A stretch of 64,000 nt of DNA from contig NZ_KB907501.1 in the NCBI RefSeq assembly GCF_000382065.1, positions 186,001-250,000 of the forward strand. The letters run 5' to 3'. The DNA is from Stenotrophomonas hibiscicola ATCC 19867 (GTDB lineage Bacteria > Pseudomonadota > Gammaproteobacteria > Xanthomonadales > Xanthomonadaceae). A program made the translations under genes and the position numbers. The notes beneath the pieces are model-generated. The model saw only the letters and a list, made by a program, of their open reading frames with translations, did not search any database and had not been told where the DNA came from. Shown piece by piece: positions 18,039 through 26,044 of the stretch (within the stretch, counting starts at the first letter, position 1; each line of letters starts with the position of its first letter).

Positions 18039-20246
18039 ATGAGCCTGCGTTTCCTTCCCTGGTCCTTTGCCCTCGCGCTGCTGGTCGGCTGCAGCACCGT
18101 GTCCGCGCCGCACGTGCAGCGCAAGGGCAATCTGTCGCCCACCTCCGAGGCTGGCCGGGCGGCCGATGTCACCGCTGACGCCGCCCGTGACGCCCAGGGC
18201 GCGCCGCAGGCGGTGATCCGCCGTGGCACGGGCACCATGATCAACCGCGAAGCAGCCCGCGCACCGGCACCGGCGCTGCATGGCGCCAGCACCGGCGAGG
18301 CTACCTTCAACTTCGAAGGCGAATCGTTGCATGCGGTGGTCAAGGCCATCCTCGGCGACATGCTGGGCCAGAACTACGTGATCGCACCGGGGGTGCAGGG
18401 CACGGTCACCCTGGCCACCCCCAAGCCCGTGTCGCCGGCACAGGCGCTGAACCTGCTGGAGATGGTGCTGGGCTGGAACAACGCACGCATGGTCTACAGC
18501 GGTGGGCGCTACAACATCGTTGCCGCCGACCAGGCGCTGGCCGGTACGGTTGCGCCGAGCACGGCGCCAGCCGCCAGCGCGCGTGGCTTCGAGGTCCGCG
18601 TGGTCCCGCTGCAGTTCATCTCCGCCACCGAGATGAAGAAGGTGCTGGAGCCTTATGCGCGGCCCAATGCGATCGTCAACGTCGACAGCGGCCGCAACGT
18701 GATCACCCTGGGCGGTACCCGCGCCGAGCTGGAAAACTACATGCGCACCGTCGAGATCTTCGACGTCGACTGGCTGTCGGGCATGTCGGTGGGCGTGTTC
18801 CCGATCCAGTCGGGCAAGGCCGAGCAGGTCGCTGCCGACCTGGAGAAAGTATTCGGCGAGGAGAGCAAGACGCCCAGTGCCGGCATGTTCCGCTTCCTGC
18901 CGCTGGAAAACGCCAACGCGGTGCTGGTGATCACCCCGCAGGTGCGTTACCTGGACCAGATCCAGCAGTGGCTGGACCGCATCGATACCGCCGGTGGCAG
19001 TGCCCGCCTGTTTTCCTACGAGCTGCGCTACATCAAGGCGCGTGACCTGGCCGAACGGCTCAGTGAAGCATTTGCCAGCAGTGGCAACCGCGGCGGTTCC
19101 AGTCCGGCCTCGCTGGCCCCGGGGGCGATGCCGTCGCAGCTGGGCAGCGACTCCGATCGTGGCATGGACAGCACCACCAACAACAGCAGCAGCTTCGGCT
19201 CGGTCCCCGGCAGCAGCTCCAGTGGCGGTGGCAACGGCAGCATGAACCTGCCGCAGCGCCAGTCCGGCAACGTCAGTGTCAGCCTGGAAGTGGAAGGCGA
19301 CCGCGTGGGCGTGTCGGCGGTGGAGGAAACCAACACCCTGCTGGTGCGTTCGACCCCGCAGGCCTGGCGGTCGATCCGCGAGGTGATCGAGAAGCTGGAC
19401 GTGATGCCCCTGCAGGTGCACATCGAAGCCCAGGTGGCCGAGGTCTCGCTCGATGGCGACCTGAAGTACGGCGTGAACTGGTTCTTCGACAACGCCGTGG
19501 CCGGGCGTGCCCTGACGGGCGCATTGGGCGGCGTGACCCTGCCGGCAGCAGCGGGTGGCTCCTGGAGCAGCTTCGCCGGTGCCGCGACCGGTGGCGAAGG
19601 CCTGGGCTGGGCGTTCACCGGCCACAACGGCGCAGCGGTGGTGAGCGCGCTGGACAAGGTCACCGATGTGCGCCTGCTGCAGACCCCTTCGGTGTTCGTG
19701 CGCAACAATGCCGAGGCCACGCTCAACGTGGGCGACAAGGTGCCGATCAACACGACTACGGTGAACACCGGCATCGGCACCAGCAGCTACAGCTCGGTGC
19801 AGTACATCGACACCGGCGTGATCCTGAAGGTGCGCCCGCGCGTGACCCGCGACGGCACGGTGTTCCTCGACATCGTGCAGGAAGTGAGCAGCGCCTCGAA
19901 CGTACCGGAGAACTGCAACCCGCAGGAGCGCAACTGCAACCCGCGCATTTCCACCAAGAAGCTGTCGACCGAAGCGGCGGTGCAGAGTGGCGACACCATC
20001 ATGCTGGCCGGCCTGATCACCGATTCGGGCACCGATGGCAGCAGCGGCATTCCCGGCCTGAGCCGGATTCCGGTGGTGGGCGCGCTGTTCGGGCAGAAGA
20101 GCCGCACCAGCCGCCGTTCGGAGGTGATCGTGCTGTTGACCCCGAGCATCGTGCGCAACAGCCAGGAAGCGCGCAATCTGACCGACGAGTACAGCCAGCG
20201 CTTCCGCGCGATGGAACCGCTGAACCAGCCGCGCGCAAAGAAGTAA
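18039..20246 (+). CDS. xpsD: Type II secretion outer-membrane secretin GspD/XpsD
   Basis: Outer-membrane gate of the secretion system, 735 aa. Lipobox LLVGC with Cys18 marks it as a lipoprotein, a known feature of XpsD. N0 domain about 85-165, then N1-N3 domains (the N3 region is interrupted by a Ser/Gly/Asn-rich loop at about 350-405), and the secretin core about 450-715 with VPxxxxxxxNTGIGTSSYSS-type signature near 565-585 and the late motif VVGALFGQKSRTSRRSEVIVLLTP. Last gene of the operon, 9 bases after xpsN. A REP-type hairpin begins 11 bases after the stop. Confidence 0.96.
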   Translation: MSLRFLPWSFALALLVGCSTVSAPHVQRKGNLSPTSEAGRAADVTADAARDAQGAPQAVIRRGTGTMINREAARAPAPALHGASTGEATFNFEGESLHAVVKAILGDMLGQNYVIAPGVQGTVTLATPKPVSPAQALNLLEMVLGWNNARMVYSGGRYNIVAADQALAGTVAPSTAPAASARGFEVRVVPLQFISATEMKKVLEPYARPNAIVNVDSGRNVITLGGTRAELENYMRTVEIFDVDWLSGMSVGVFPIQSGKAEQVAADLEKVFGEESKTPSAGMFRFLPLENANAVLVITPQVRYLDQIQQWLDRIDTAGGSARLFSYELRYIKARDLAERLSEAFASSGNRGGSSPASLAPGAMPSQLGSDSDRGMDSTTNNSSSFGSVPGSSSSGGGNGSMNLPQRQSGNVSVSLEVEGDRVGVSAVEETNTLLVRSTPQAWRSIREVIEKLDVMPLQVHIEAQVAEVSLDGDLKYGVNWFFDNAVAGRALTGALGGVTLPAAAGGSWSSFAGAATGGEGLGWAFTGHNGAAVVSALDKVTDVRLLQTPSVFVRNNAEATLNVGDKVPINTTTVNTGIGTSSYSSVQYIDTGVILKVRPRVTRDGTVFLDIVQEVSSASNVPENCNPQERNCNPRISTKKLSTEAAVQSGDTIMLAGLITDSGTDGSSGIPGLSRIPVVGALFGQKSRTSRRSEVIVLLTPSIVRNSQEARNLTDEYSQRFRAMEPLNQPRAKK

Positions 20247-20255
20247 GGGGTTTGC

Positions 20256-20452
20256 GGCCGGGCTGCGCCCGGCACCCGCCGAGGCCGGAGCAACAGCAAC
20301 AGCGGGTTTACTGAGGGATGGCGGGGGCACTGTGGGTTTGCGGGGACGCCGTGAATACGTCCATGTAGGCTTGGTCGCCGCATCCATGCGGCTCACACCC
20401 CGCAAACCCACAGTGCCCCGCCTTCGACGGTTTCCTGCTTGCTGTTGGTAGG
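20256..20452 (+). repeat. Composite repeat unit A (REP hairpin, long palindromic arms, conserved core)
   Basis: Unit of about 195 bases. It starts with hairpin GCCGGGC-TGC-GCCCGGC (20257-20273), then CAACAGCAACAG, then a long stem whose arms are 20321-20345 and 20398-20421 (self-complementary over 24 bases with one extra G), enclosing a 52-base core (20346-20397). The core contains TACGTCCATGTA and the hairpin GCCGCAT-CC-ATGCGGC. TTGCTGTTG at 20439-20447 pairs with CAACAGCAA at 20291-20299. Small open frames across it are spurious. Confidence 0.8.
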
Positions 20453-20580
20453 TGTCGACCTTGGTCGACACGATCCACGCCATGCGTGGATGACTCTCCA
20501 TCGAAATCGAATATTTCGATATCTGTGAGATCTGAGCCGAGCACGGCTCGGCTCTACAGAAGAGCAGGCAGGTCGCGGAA
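20448..20580. repeat. Central spacer with paired GTAG palindromes (SMAG/REP type)
   Basis: Between the two composite units lie GTAGGTGTCGAC...GTCGACAC (20448-20471), the palindrome ATCCACGCCATGCGTGGAT (about 20473-20491), CGAAAT...ATTTCG (about 20502-20520) and the reverse-oriented GAGCCGAGCACGGCTCGGCTCTAC (about 20533-20556). GTAG next to an imperfect palindrome is the hallmark of SMAG elements of Stenotrophomonas. No gene is supported here. Confidence 0.7.
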
Positions 20581-20768
20581 AACTGTCGACGGTGGGGTGG
20601 GTCCGGTTGTGGGGGCGTGAGCCGCATGGATGCGGCGACCGACCTACATGGACGTACTTGCAGCGTCCCCCGCAACCGGACCCACCCCGCCAACCCCAGG
20701 AACCCAGCCCTTGCTTCGGCTGTTGCTGTTGCCCTGGCCTGAAGCGGGTGCCGGGCGCAACCCGGCCG
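20558..20768 (-). repeat. Composite repeat unit B, inverted copy of unit A
   Basis: Same architecture as unit A on the opposite strand. Arms 20591-20615 and 20667-20691 pair over 25 bases with only two G-T wobbles. The 51-base core, read on the minus strand, matches the unit A core at all but about six positions. It ends with the TGTTGCTGTTG block and a GCCGGG...CCCGGC hairpin (20750-20766), both matching the left end of unit A. The arms differ in sequence from those of unit A yet stay complementary to each other. Confidence 0.8.
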
Positions 20769-20816
20769 ATACCCTCCCGGTGCTAGGCTGTGGCCACCGA
20801 CAACCACGGAGGCGGG

Positions 20817-21668
20817 ATGGGGGCGATCGTGTTGTTGCCGCTGTGCGTGGACGATGCCGCGCTCGACCGCTGCCTGGCCGCACTGGATGCGGGCACCGCG
20901 CCGGGCACCGCAGTCTGGCTGGCCGACGATGCGCAGACCGGGCCGCGTGCGCAGGCGGTGGTGGAACACTGGCTGGCACATACGCCACTACAGGCCGAGT
21001 ACACCCGGCGCGCGCGGCCACTGGGCGAGGTCGCCCATCTGGACGAGATGCTGCGCGCCTGCGATGGCCTGGACGTGGCCGTGCTGGGACCGGACAGCGT
21101 GCCTGCGCCGGGTTGGCTGCAACAACTGCAGGACGCCTTCGCCCGCGATGCCGCCATCGCGACCGCAACCCCGTGGTGCAATGCCGGCGAAACCGCAGCG
21201 TGGCCACGGTTGGGCGAGATCAATCCCGAGCCCGAGGATGCGGCGCTGCTGGCACAGACCTGCGCCGCCTTGCCGGCGCTGCACCCGGAACTGCCATCGG
21301 CGGTCACCCATGCGGTTCTGGTGCGTGGCAATGCGCGCCGCCGCGCCGGTGGCCTGGATGTGGACAGCTACGCTGGCTGGAACGCGGCCCTGGTCGACCT
21401 CAGCCTGCGCATGGCCGGCCTGGGCTGGCGCAACGTACTGTGCGAGACCGCCTTTGTGAGCCGGGCGGGCGAGGCGGCCAGCCGCGATGGCGACCTTGAG
21501 GCGCTGGCTGCGCGTTGGCCTGGCTGGGTGCCGCGCCTGGCCGATTTCCTGATGCACGATCCATTGCACGGGCTGCGCGCCGACCTGCAGCAGCGCATGC
21601 GGCAGGCGATAATGCCGAAGGAACAGGGCGACCTGTTCGTTCCTTCCGCGCCGGAGTCACTCGCTTGA
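20817..21668 (+). CDS. Glycosyltransferase-like protein (GT-A fold, family 2 related)
   Basis: 283 aa from ATG 20817, preceded by GGAGGCGGG; a GTG at 20790 in frame is less well placed. The order of elements (AIVLLPLCVDD at the N-terminus, a substrate loop with AVLGPDS near residue 90, HAVLVRGNARRRAGGLD near 170-190, and DSYAGWNAALVDLSLRMAGLGW near 190-210) is that of family-2 glycosyltransferases, but the canonical DxD is only weakly represented, so activity and substrate are unknown. It overlaps the next glycosyltransferase by four bases, so the two are probably co-translated and act in one surface-glycan step. Confidence 0.7.
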   Translation: MGAIVLLPLCVDDAALDRCLAALDAGTAPGTAVWLADDAQTGPRAQAVVEHWLAHTPLQAEYTRRARPLGEVAHLDEMLRACDGLDVAVLGPDSVPAPGWLQQLQDAFARDAAIATATPWCNAGETAAWPRLGEINPEPEDAALLAQTCAALPALHPELPSAVTHAVLVRGNARRRAGGLDVDSYAGWNAALVDLSLRMAGLGWRNVLCETAFVSRAGEAASRDGDLEALAARWPGWVPRLADFLMHDPLHGLRADLQQRMRQAIMPKEQGDLFVPSAPESLA

Positions 21669-22504
21669 ATGTTGCCATCGCCGCCATCGTCGTGACCTAC
21701 CAGAGTGCCAGCACCATCGATGCCTGCCTCTCGCGCCTTCGCCAGGCGCAGGACGTGGCCGAGATCCGGGTGATCGACAATGGCTCGATGGATGGCACGC
21801 TGGACATCGTGCAGCGCCATGCCAGCCACGATCCGCGCGTGCGTTTCGTCGGCAACCCGGACAATCCCGGCTTCGCCGCTGCCAACAACCAGGGCGTGGC
21901 CGATTCGCGCAGCCCCTGGTTGGCCTTCATCAACCCGGACCTGATGGTCGAGCCGGAGACGTTGGCCGCACTGCGCAGCCGGGCGGAAGCACTGGGCGAT
22001 TGCCTGCTCGGTGTCGAGCAGGTGGACGAGCAGGGCCATGCCGACGAAGCCGTGCGCCGCCGCGACCCGGATTTCCTGATGATGCTGCGCTCGCCGGGAA
22101 AGGGCTCGAAGCTGGCGCTGCCGCGTGACCCGCAGCAGGTGCTGCAGCGGGTGCCGGCACTGTCTGGCGCACTGCTGATGATGCCGCGTGCATTGTTCGA
22201 CCGGATCGGAGGCTGGGACGCCGGGTATCGTCTGCACGCCGAAGACCTGGACCTGTGCCGGCGTGCACGCGAAGCCGGGGCCGTGGTGGCGATTGCAAAC
22301 GACCTGCAGGTCACCCATGTACGTGGCGTCTCGAGCCGATCGCGGCCGTTCTTCGTTGAATGGCACAAGCACAGGGGCCTGTGGCGCTACTTTCAGAAGT
22401 TCGAGGCCAGGCAGCGTTCGCTGCCGGTGCGCGTGGCGGTGTGGGCCGCGATCTGGGGGCACGCCCTGATGCTGGTACCGCGCCTGTTGCGCAGGTCGTT
22501 GTAG
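21665..22504 (+). CDS. Family 2 glycosyltransferase, rhamnosyltransferase-like
   Basis: 279 aa. TTG start at 21665 overlaps the previous stop (TTGA); the longer frame upstream only shadows the preceding gene. N-terminal nucleotide-binding strand [20 protein letters not shown] (about 35-45), the acceptor/metal motif [10 protein letters not shown] near residue 90, and the C-terminal catalytic block [15 protein letters not shown] near 190-205 are those of WbbL/rhamnosyltransferase-type GT2 enzymes. No membrane segment except a possible hydrophobic C-terminus. Probably acts on a cell-surface polysaccharide; the substrate is not readable from sequence. The stop codon lies within a GTAG repeat. Confidence 0.85.
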   Translation: MNVAIAAIVVTYQSASTIDACLSRLRQAQDVAEIRVIDNGSMDGTLDIVQRHASHDPRVRFVGNPDNPGFAAANNQGVADSRSPWLAFINPDLMVEPETLAALRSRAEALGDCLLGVEQVDEQGHADEAVRRRDPDFLMMLRSPGKGSKLALPRDPQQVLQRVPALSGALLMMPRALFDRIGGWDAGYRLHAEDLDLCRRAREAGAVVAIANDLQVTHVRGVSSRSRPFFVEWHKHRGLWRYFQKFEARQRSLPVRVAVWAAIWGHALMLVPRLLRRSL

Positions 22505-22539
22505 GGCCGAACCTGCATCCACGCATGGCGCGGATCTAC
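22501..22539. repeat. GTAG-flanked imperfect palindrome (SMAG-like)
   Basis: Begins GTAG and ends CTAC, with ATCCACGCATGGCGCGGAT as the imperfect inverted repeat between. The same ATCCACGC...GCGTGGAT motif occurs at about 20473 and 48600. The glycosyltransferase stop TAG is the TAG of the GTAG end. Confidence 0.6.
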
Positions 22540-22592
22540 CCACGCGGAGAGCCGAGCGTGCCCGCGGCCACCCCGGTTCACCCGTCCGGGCG

Positions 22593-22598
22593 CATAAT
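22593..22598 (+). promoter_or_regulatory. Possible -10 hexamer of pncB implying a leaderless transcript
   Basis: CATAAT ends 7 bases before the pncB ATG, and no Shine-Dalgarno-like sequence lies between. If used, transcription would begin at or next to the start codon. There is no convincing -35 element. Confidence 0.35.
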
Positions 22599-22605
22599 CC
22601 GCCTC

Positions 22606-23784
22606 ATGCCTATCATCCAGTCCCTGCTCGACACCGATCTGTACAAGTTCACCATGATGCAGGCGGTGCTCCACCAGCACCCCGGTGCCCAGGTGCAGTA
22701 CCGGTTCAAGTGCCGCACGCCCGGCATCGACCTGGCCCACTACATCGACCAGATCGACGAAGAGATCGACCACCTGTGCAGCCTGCGCTTCAGCGACGCG
22801 GAGCTGGACTACATGCGTGGCCTGCGCTTCGTGAAGCCGGATTTCGCCGATTTCCTCGGCCTGTTCCACCTCGACCGCAAGTACATCCAGCTACGCGCGT
22901 CGACGGCCGTGCCCGGTGAGATCGAACTGGACATCACCGGCCCGTGGCTGCACACCATCCTGTTCGAAGTCCCGCTGCTGGCGATCATCAACGAAGTCTG
23001 GTTCCGCAACACCACCACCGCCGACTTTGCCGAGGGCGAGCGTCGGCTGCAGGCCAAGGCCGCGCTGCTGCGTGATACTCCCGGTTTCGAACAGTGCCGC
23101 ATTGCCGACTACGGCAGCCGCCGCCGTTATTCGCGTGACTGGCATGCGCGCCTGCTGCCGCTGCTGCGCGATGCGCTCGGCCCGCAACTGGTCGGCACCA
23201 GCAACGTGCACTTCGCCCGCCTGTACGGCATGACCCCGCACGGCACCATGGCCCATGAGTACCTGCAGGCATTCCAGGCACTTGGCCCGCGCCTGCGTGA
23301 TTCGCAGGTGGCGGCACTGGAATCGTGGGCACGCGAGTACCGCGGCGACCTCGGCATCGCGCTGTCCGACGTGGTCGGCCTGGATGCGTTCCTGCGCGAT
23401 TTCGACATGTATTTCTGCAAGCTGTTCGACGGTGTCCGCCACGACTCGGGCGATCCGTTCGACTGGGGCGACCGCATGCTGGCGCATTTCCAGCAGCGCC
23501 GGGTGGATCCGCGCAGCAAGGTGCTGGTGTTCAGCGATGGGCTCGACATCGCCAAGGTGATGCGCCTGTACGACTACTTCCGTGGTCGCTGCCAGGTCGC
23601 CTTCGGCGTCGGCACCCACCTGACCAATGATCTGGGGCCAACGCCGCTCAACATCGTCATCAAGATGGTCCGCTGCAATGGCCAGCCGGTGGCCAAGCTC
23701 AGCGATTCGCCAGGCAAGAGCATGTGCGACGACCCGGGCTACCTGGCCTACCTGCGCCAGGTCTTCGAGCTGCCGCCGGCGTAA
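22606..23784 (+). CDS. pncB: Nicotinate phosphoribosyltransferase
   Basis: Makes nicotinate mononucleotide from nicotinate and PRPP with ATP hydrolysis, the entry of the Preiss-Handler salvage route to NAD; cytoplasmic. 392 aa, close to the 400 aa of enterobacterial PncB. The start [17 protein letters not shown] is the family start. His212 in [10 protein letters not shown] is the expected phosphorylated histidine; [10 protein letters not shown] and [12 protein letters not shown] near the C-terminus bind the phosphoribosyl group. It stands alone and ends 10 bases before the convergent fimbrial-like gene. Confidence 0.96.
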   Translation: MPIIQSLLDTDLYKFTMMQAVLHQHPGAQVQYRFKCRTPGIDLAHYIDQIDEEIDHLCSLRFSDAELDYMRGLRFVKPDFADFLGLFHLDRKYIQLRASTAVPGEIELDITGPWLHTILFEVPLLAIINEVWFRNTTTADFAEGERRLQAKAALLRDTPGFEQCRIADYGSRRRYSRDWHARLLPLLRDALGPQLVGTSNVHFARLYGMTPHGTMAHEYLQAFQALGPRLRDSQVAALESWAREYRGDLGIALSDVVGLDAFLRDFDMYFCKLFDGVRHDSGDPFDWGDRMLAHFQQRRVDPRSKVLVFSDGLDIAKVMRLYDYFRGRCQVAFGVGTHLTNDLGPTPLNIVIKMVRCNGQPVAKLSDSPGKSMCDDPGYLAYLRQVFELPPA

Positions 23785-23794
23785 GCGTGCCGGC

Positions 23795-24160
23795 TTACAG
23801 GTAGTCGACCACCACCAGATAGGCGCCCTGCAGCGGCTGCTGCGTCGAAGCCTGCACGCTGTAACGCTCGGAGAAGGCGATATCGCCGGCGCGCAGCGCG
23901 CTGGCCGACACCGACAGCTTCTGGCCCTGGCGCTTGCCGTCGCGCAGCGTCGCGGCCTGGCCGTTGGCCAGCGCCGTCACTTCCACCGTCGAGCCCTTGG
24001 CCGACGGCGGGCAGGCGGCCAGGCTCAGCTCGCCCTGGGACAGATTCGTCGTGCAGCCCGGCTCGGCGATGCGGCCACTGAAACGGATGCTGCCGCTGCT
24101 GGCCTGGGCCAGCGCACTGACGGACATCAGGGCCACGCACAGCAGAATGGAATTCCTCAT
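23795..24160 (-). CDS. Small secreted fimbrial-like protein
   Basis: 121 aa with a signal peptide cleaved near AQA-SSG (about residue 20). The mature start GSIRFSGRIAEPGCT resembles the first strand of chaperone-usher pilins, with two cysteines (about 36 and 50) and an ending YLVVVDYL typical of a C-terminal pilin beta-strand. At about 100 mature residues it is shorter than a normal pilin (about 150). It diverges from the SMF-1 operon across 459 bases and converges on pncB. It could be a minor subunit or a regulator of fimbrial assembly. The pilin-like fold is inferred; no function is known to me. Confidence 0.7.
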   Translation of the reverse strand: MRNSILLCVALMSVSALAQASSGSIRFSGRIAEPGCTTNLSQGELSLAACPPSAKGSTVEVTALANGQAATLRDGKRQGQKLSVSASALRAGDIAFSERYSVQASTQQPLQGAYLVVVDYL

Positions 24161-24619
24161 GACACGTTCTCTGGTTCGGTGTGTCCTAGTTAGCGACAGC
24201 TTCGATCAGCCTTTAATAGGACGATTCCGAATCTGCTAGGGCCATCACCAAGAAAGAGTGATGCGCATCAAAGAAGCCGATTTCCGCCGGGAAAAGGTTT
24301 GTTTCCGTGCATGCCGAACGCGCCACCCGAAGCGTCATCCAAGGTCGCTTCTGACCTGATCCGGCGACCGTCGGGTTCCCGAACCCCCGTGGGTCCTGAT
24401 TTCGGCTATCACGTCACATTTCCAGCGTCAATGAATTGACGTTCAGAAAAATAATGAGACTTTCATCACACTTGCACCTATACTTGCGTCACGGATTCAG
24501 GGAAAGCTACGTCCGAGTCCGGCCACAGGTGAGACGCAAGGATGGGTCTTGTTAGCCCGGCAGTGCTCCTTGCTTCCTCCTCTACTTCTCATCTCTTCAG
24601 TAGGGTTAGGTAAAAGCGA
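24161..24619. promoter_or_regulatory. Divergent control region between the fimbrial-like gene and smf-1
   Basis: 459 bases without a gene, clearly richer in A+T than its surroundings (for example around 24430-24485). It holds TATACT at 24479-24484, a possible -10 for smf-1 with a poor -35, and a long pyrimidine-rich leader at about 24565-24599. The 135 or so bases from that -10 to the smf-1 ATG would be an unusually long leader. Binding sites for known smf-1 regulators could not be identified by eye. Confidence 0.45.
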
Positions 24620-25159
24620 ATGCACAAGATCAATATCATCGCCGCTCTGATGCTGGCCGCCGCTCCGCTGGCCGCCAACGCCGCCGACGGCACCATCACC
24701 TTCAATGGCAAGGTGACCGACAAGACCTGCACCATCTCGACCCCGGGCGGCAAGGACTTCGCCGTGACGCTGCCGACCGTGTCCAAGAACACCCTGGCCA
24801 CCGCCGGCGCCGTTGCGGGCCGTACTCCGTTCGCCATCAACCTGACCAAGTGCAGCGCCGGCAACGTCGCCACCTACTTCGAGCCGGGTTCGACCGTCGA
24901 CTTCAACAGTGGCCGCCTGGTCAACCAGGCCTCGGCCAACGCTGCCACCAACGTGCAGCTGCAGCTGCTGGGCTCGAACAACCAGTTCCTGCCGATCAAG
25001 GCGGCTGGTGCTGGCCTGGCCCAGACCAACTCGCAGTGGGTCACCGTCGGCACCGACGGCTCGGCCGACCTGAACTACTACGCTGAGTACTACGCCACTG
25101 CCGCCGCCACCCCGGGCGACGTCACCAGCAGCGTCAAGTACACGATCATCTACAACTGA
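24620..25159 (+). CDS. smf-1: Major fimbrial subunit SMF-1
   Basis: Main pilin of the S. maltophilia SMF-1 fimbria, used for adhesion and early biofilm. 179 aa; signal peptide cut at ANA-ADG (after residue 21) gives a mature protein starting ADGTITFNGKV. Pilin disulfide cysteines are in DKTCTIST (about 36) and LTKCSAG (about 76), and the last strand SSVKYTIIYN ends in the chaperone-binding tyrosine motif. Followed by an intercistronic hairpin, then chaperone, usher and tip genes on the same strand. The name rests on the recalled N-terminus and operon context; the pilin assignment is secure. Confidence 0.92.
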   Translation: MHKINIIAALMLAAAPLAANAADGTITFNGKVTDKTCTISTPGGKDFAVTLPTVSKNTLATAGAVAGRTPFAINLTKCSAGNVATYFEPGSTVDFNSGRLVNQASANAATNVQLQLLGSNNQFLPIKAAGAGLAQTNSQWVTVGTDGSADLNYYAEYYATAAATPGDVTSSVKYTIIYN

Positions 25160-25174
25160 TCGCAGTCATGCCCC

Positions 25175-25202
25175 CACTGGCCGGCGTTCGCGCCGGCCGG
25201 TG
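25175..25202 (+). promoter_or_regulatory. UUCG-capped intercistronic hairpin between pilin and chaperone
   Basis: Twelve-base stem (CACTGGCCGGCG pairing with CGCCGGCCGGTG, one G-T wobble) capped by TTCG, starting 15 bases after the pilin stop and with no T tract. Such structures usually block 3' exonucleases and raise the level of the pilin part of the mRNA over the downstream genes. Confidence 0.75.
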
Positions 25203-25244
25203 TTCCGCGGCCGCTGGCCACACCCCTCGAGCGTAGTACTTCCG

Positions 25245-25973
25245 ATGAAAGCATTCTTTCCCCGGGCGCTGCTGCTGGCAGCGTTCACGCTGCCCTTCTG
25301 CCAGAACGCACTGGCCGGCGTGGTGGTCAATGGCACGCGAGTGATCTATCCGGCGCAGGCGCGCGAAGTCACCGTGCAGGTCGACAACGTGGGCGATTCG
25401 CCGGCGCTGGTGCAGGCCTGGATCGACAGCGGCGACGCCAACCAGACCGCCGATACCAGCGATGCCCCGTTCGTGCTTACACCGCCGATCGCGCGTGTCG
25501 AGCCGGGCCGCAGCCAGGCGCTGCGACTGATCTTCTCCGGCGCGCAGCTGCCGACCGACCGTGAGTCGGTGTTCTGGCTCAACGTGCTGGATGTGCCGCC
25601 GTCCCCGGACAACGCCGAAAGCGGCGAACAGAATTACCTGCAGGTCGCGTTCCGTTCGCGCCTGAAGCTTTTCTACCGGCCGCAGGGCCTGAAGGGCGTC
25701 GCCAACGACGCGCCGGCAGCGCTGCGCTGGACCCGCAATGGCGACCGCCTGCGGGTGGAAAACCCGAGCCCCTTCCACGTCACTCTGGCCGAAGTACATG
25801 CCGTGACCGGCAGCAGTGAAAAGGCCGTCGAGGACAAGGGCGCGATGGTCGCGCCGAAGCAGAGCCTGGAGTTCGCCGCACCGGCGGGCACCGGCCAGGT
25901 CCGCTTCATCACCATCAACGACTACGGCGGCCGGGTGGAACACACCATCCGCCTCGGCAGCACCGGGGGCTGA
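25245..25973 (+). CDS. Periplasmic fimbrial chaperone (PapD/FimC family)
   Basis: 242 aa. Signal peptide cleaved near ALA-GVV (about residue 24). Two immunoglobulin-like domains: first strands GVVVNGTRVIYP with the conserved Arg, then FWLNVLDVPPSPDN (about 107-120) and FRSRLKLFYRP (about 138-148), the family signature. It binds pilins by donor-strand complementation and delivers them to the usher. ATG 25245 is chosen because the signal peptide begins there. 85 bases separate it from the pilin, 71 from the usher. Confidence 0.94.
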   Translation: MKAFFPRALLLAAFTLPFCQNALAGVVVNGTRVIYPAQAREVTVQVDNVGDSPALVQAWIDSGDANQTADTSDAPFVLTPPIARVEPGRSQALRLIFSGAQLPTDRESVFWLNVLDVPPSPDNAESGEQNYLQVAFRSRLKLFYRPQGLKGVANDAPAALRWTRNGDRLRVENPSPFHVTLAEVHAVTGSSEKAVEDKGAMVAPKQSLEFAAPAGTGQVRFITINDYGGRVEHTIRLGSTGG

Positions 25974-26044
25974 ACGCGCCGCGCTGGCCCTTGGCCTGCG
26001 CATCCCGCCACCGCCGCTGTGCGGCGAATTGAAGGAATGTCAGT

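Noticed and set aside
20308..20790. Small open frames with TYMDV/YMDVF-like peptides in the repeat region
   Set aside because: They are translations of the repeat core on both strands. Similar small frames are often annotated in Stenotrophomonas and Xanthomonas, but the palindrome explains them.
17031..20981. A 1316-codon open frame antisense to gspM-gspD and the repeat region
   Set aside because: Spans three real genes and a palindromic repeat; composition artefact.
22360..22605. N-terminal extension of pncB into the glycosyltransferase
   Set aside because: The family start [15 protein letters not shown] is at 22606; the extension is shadow.
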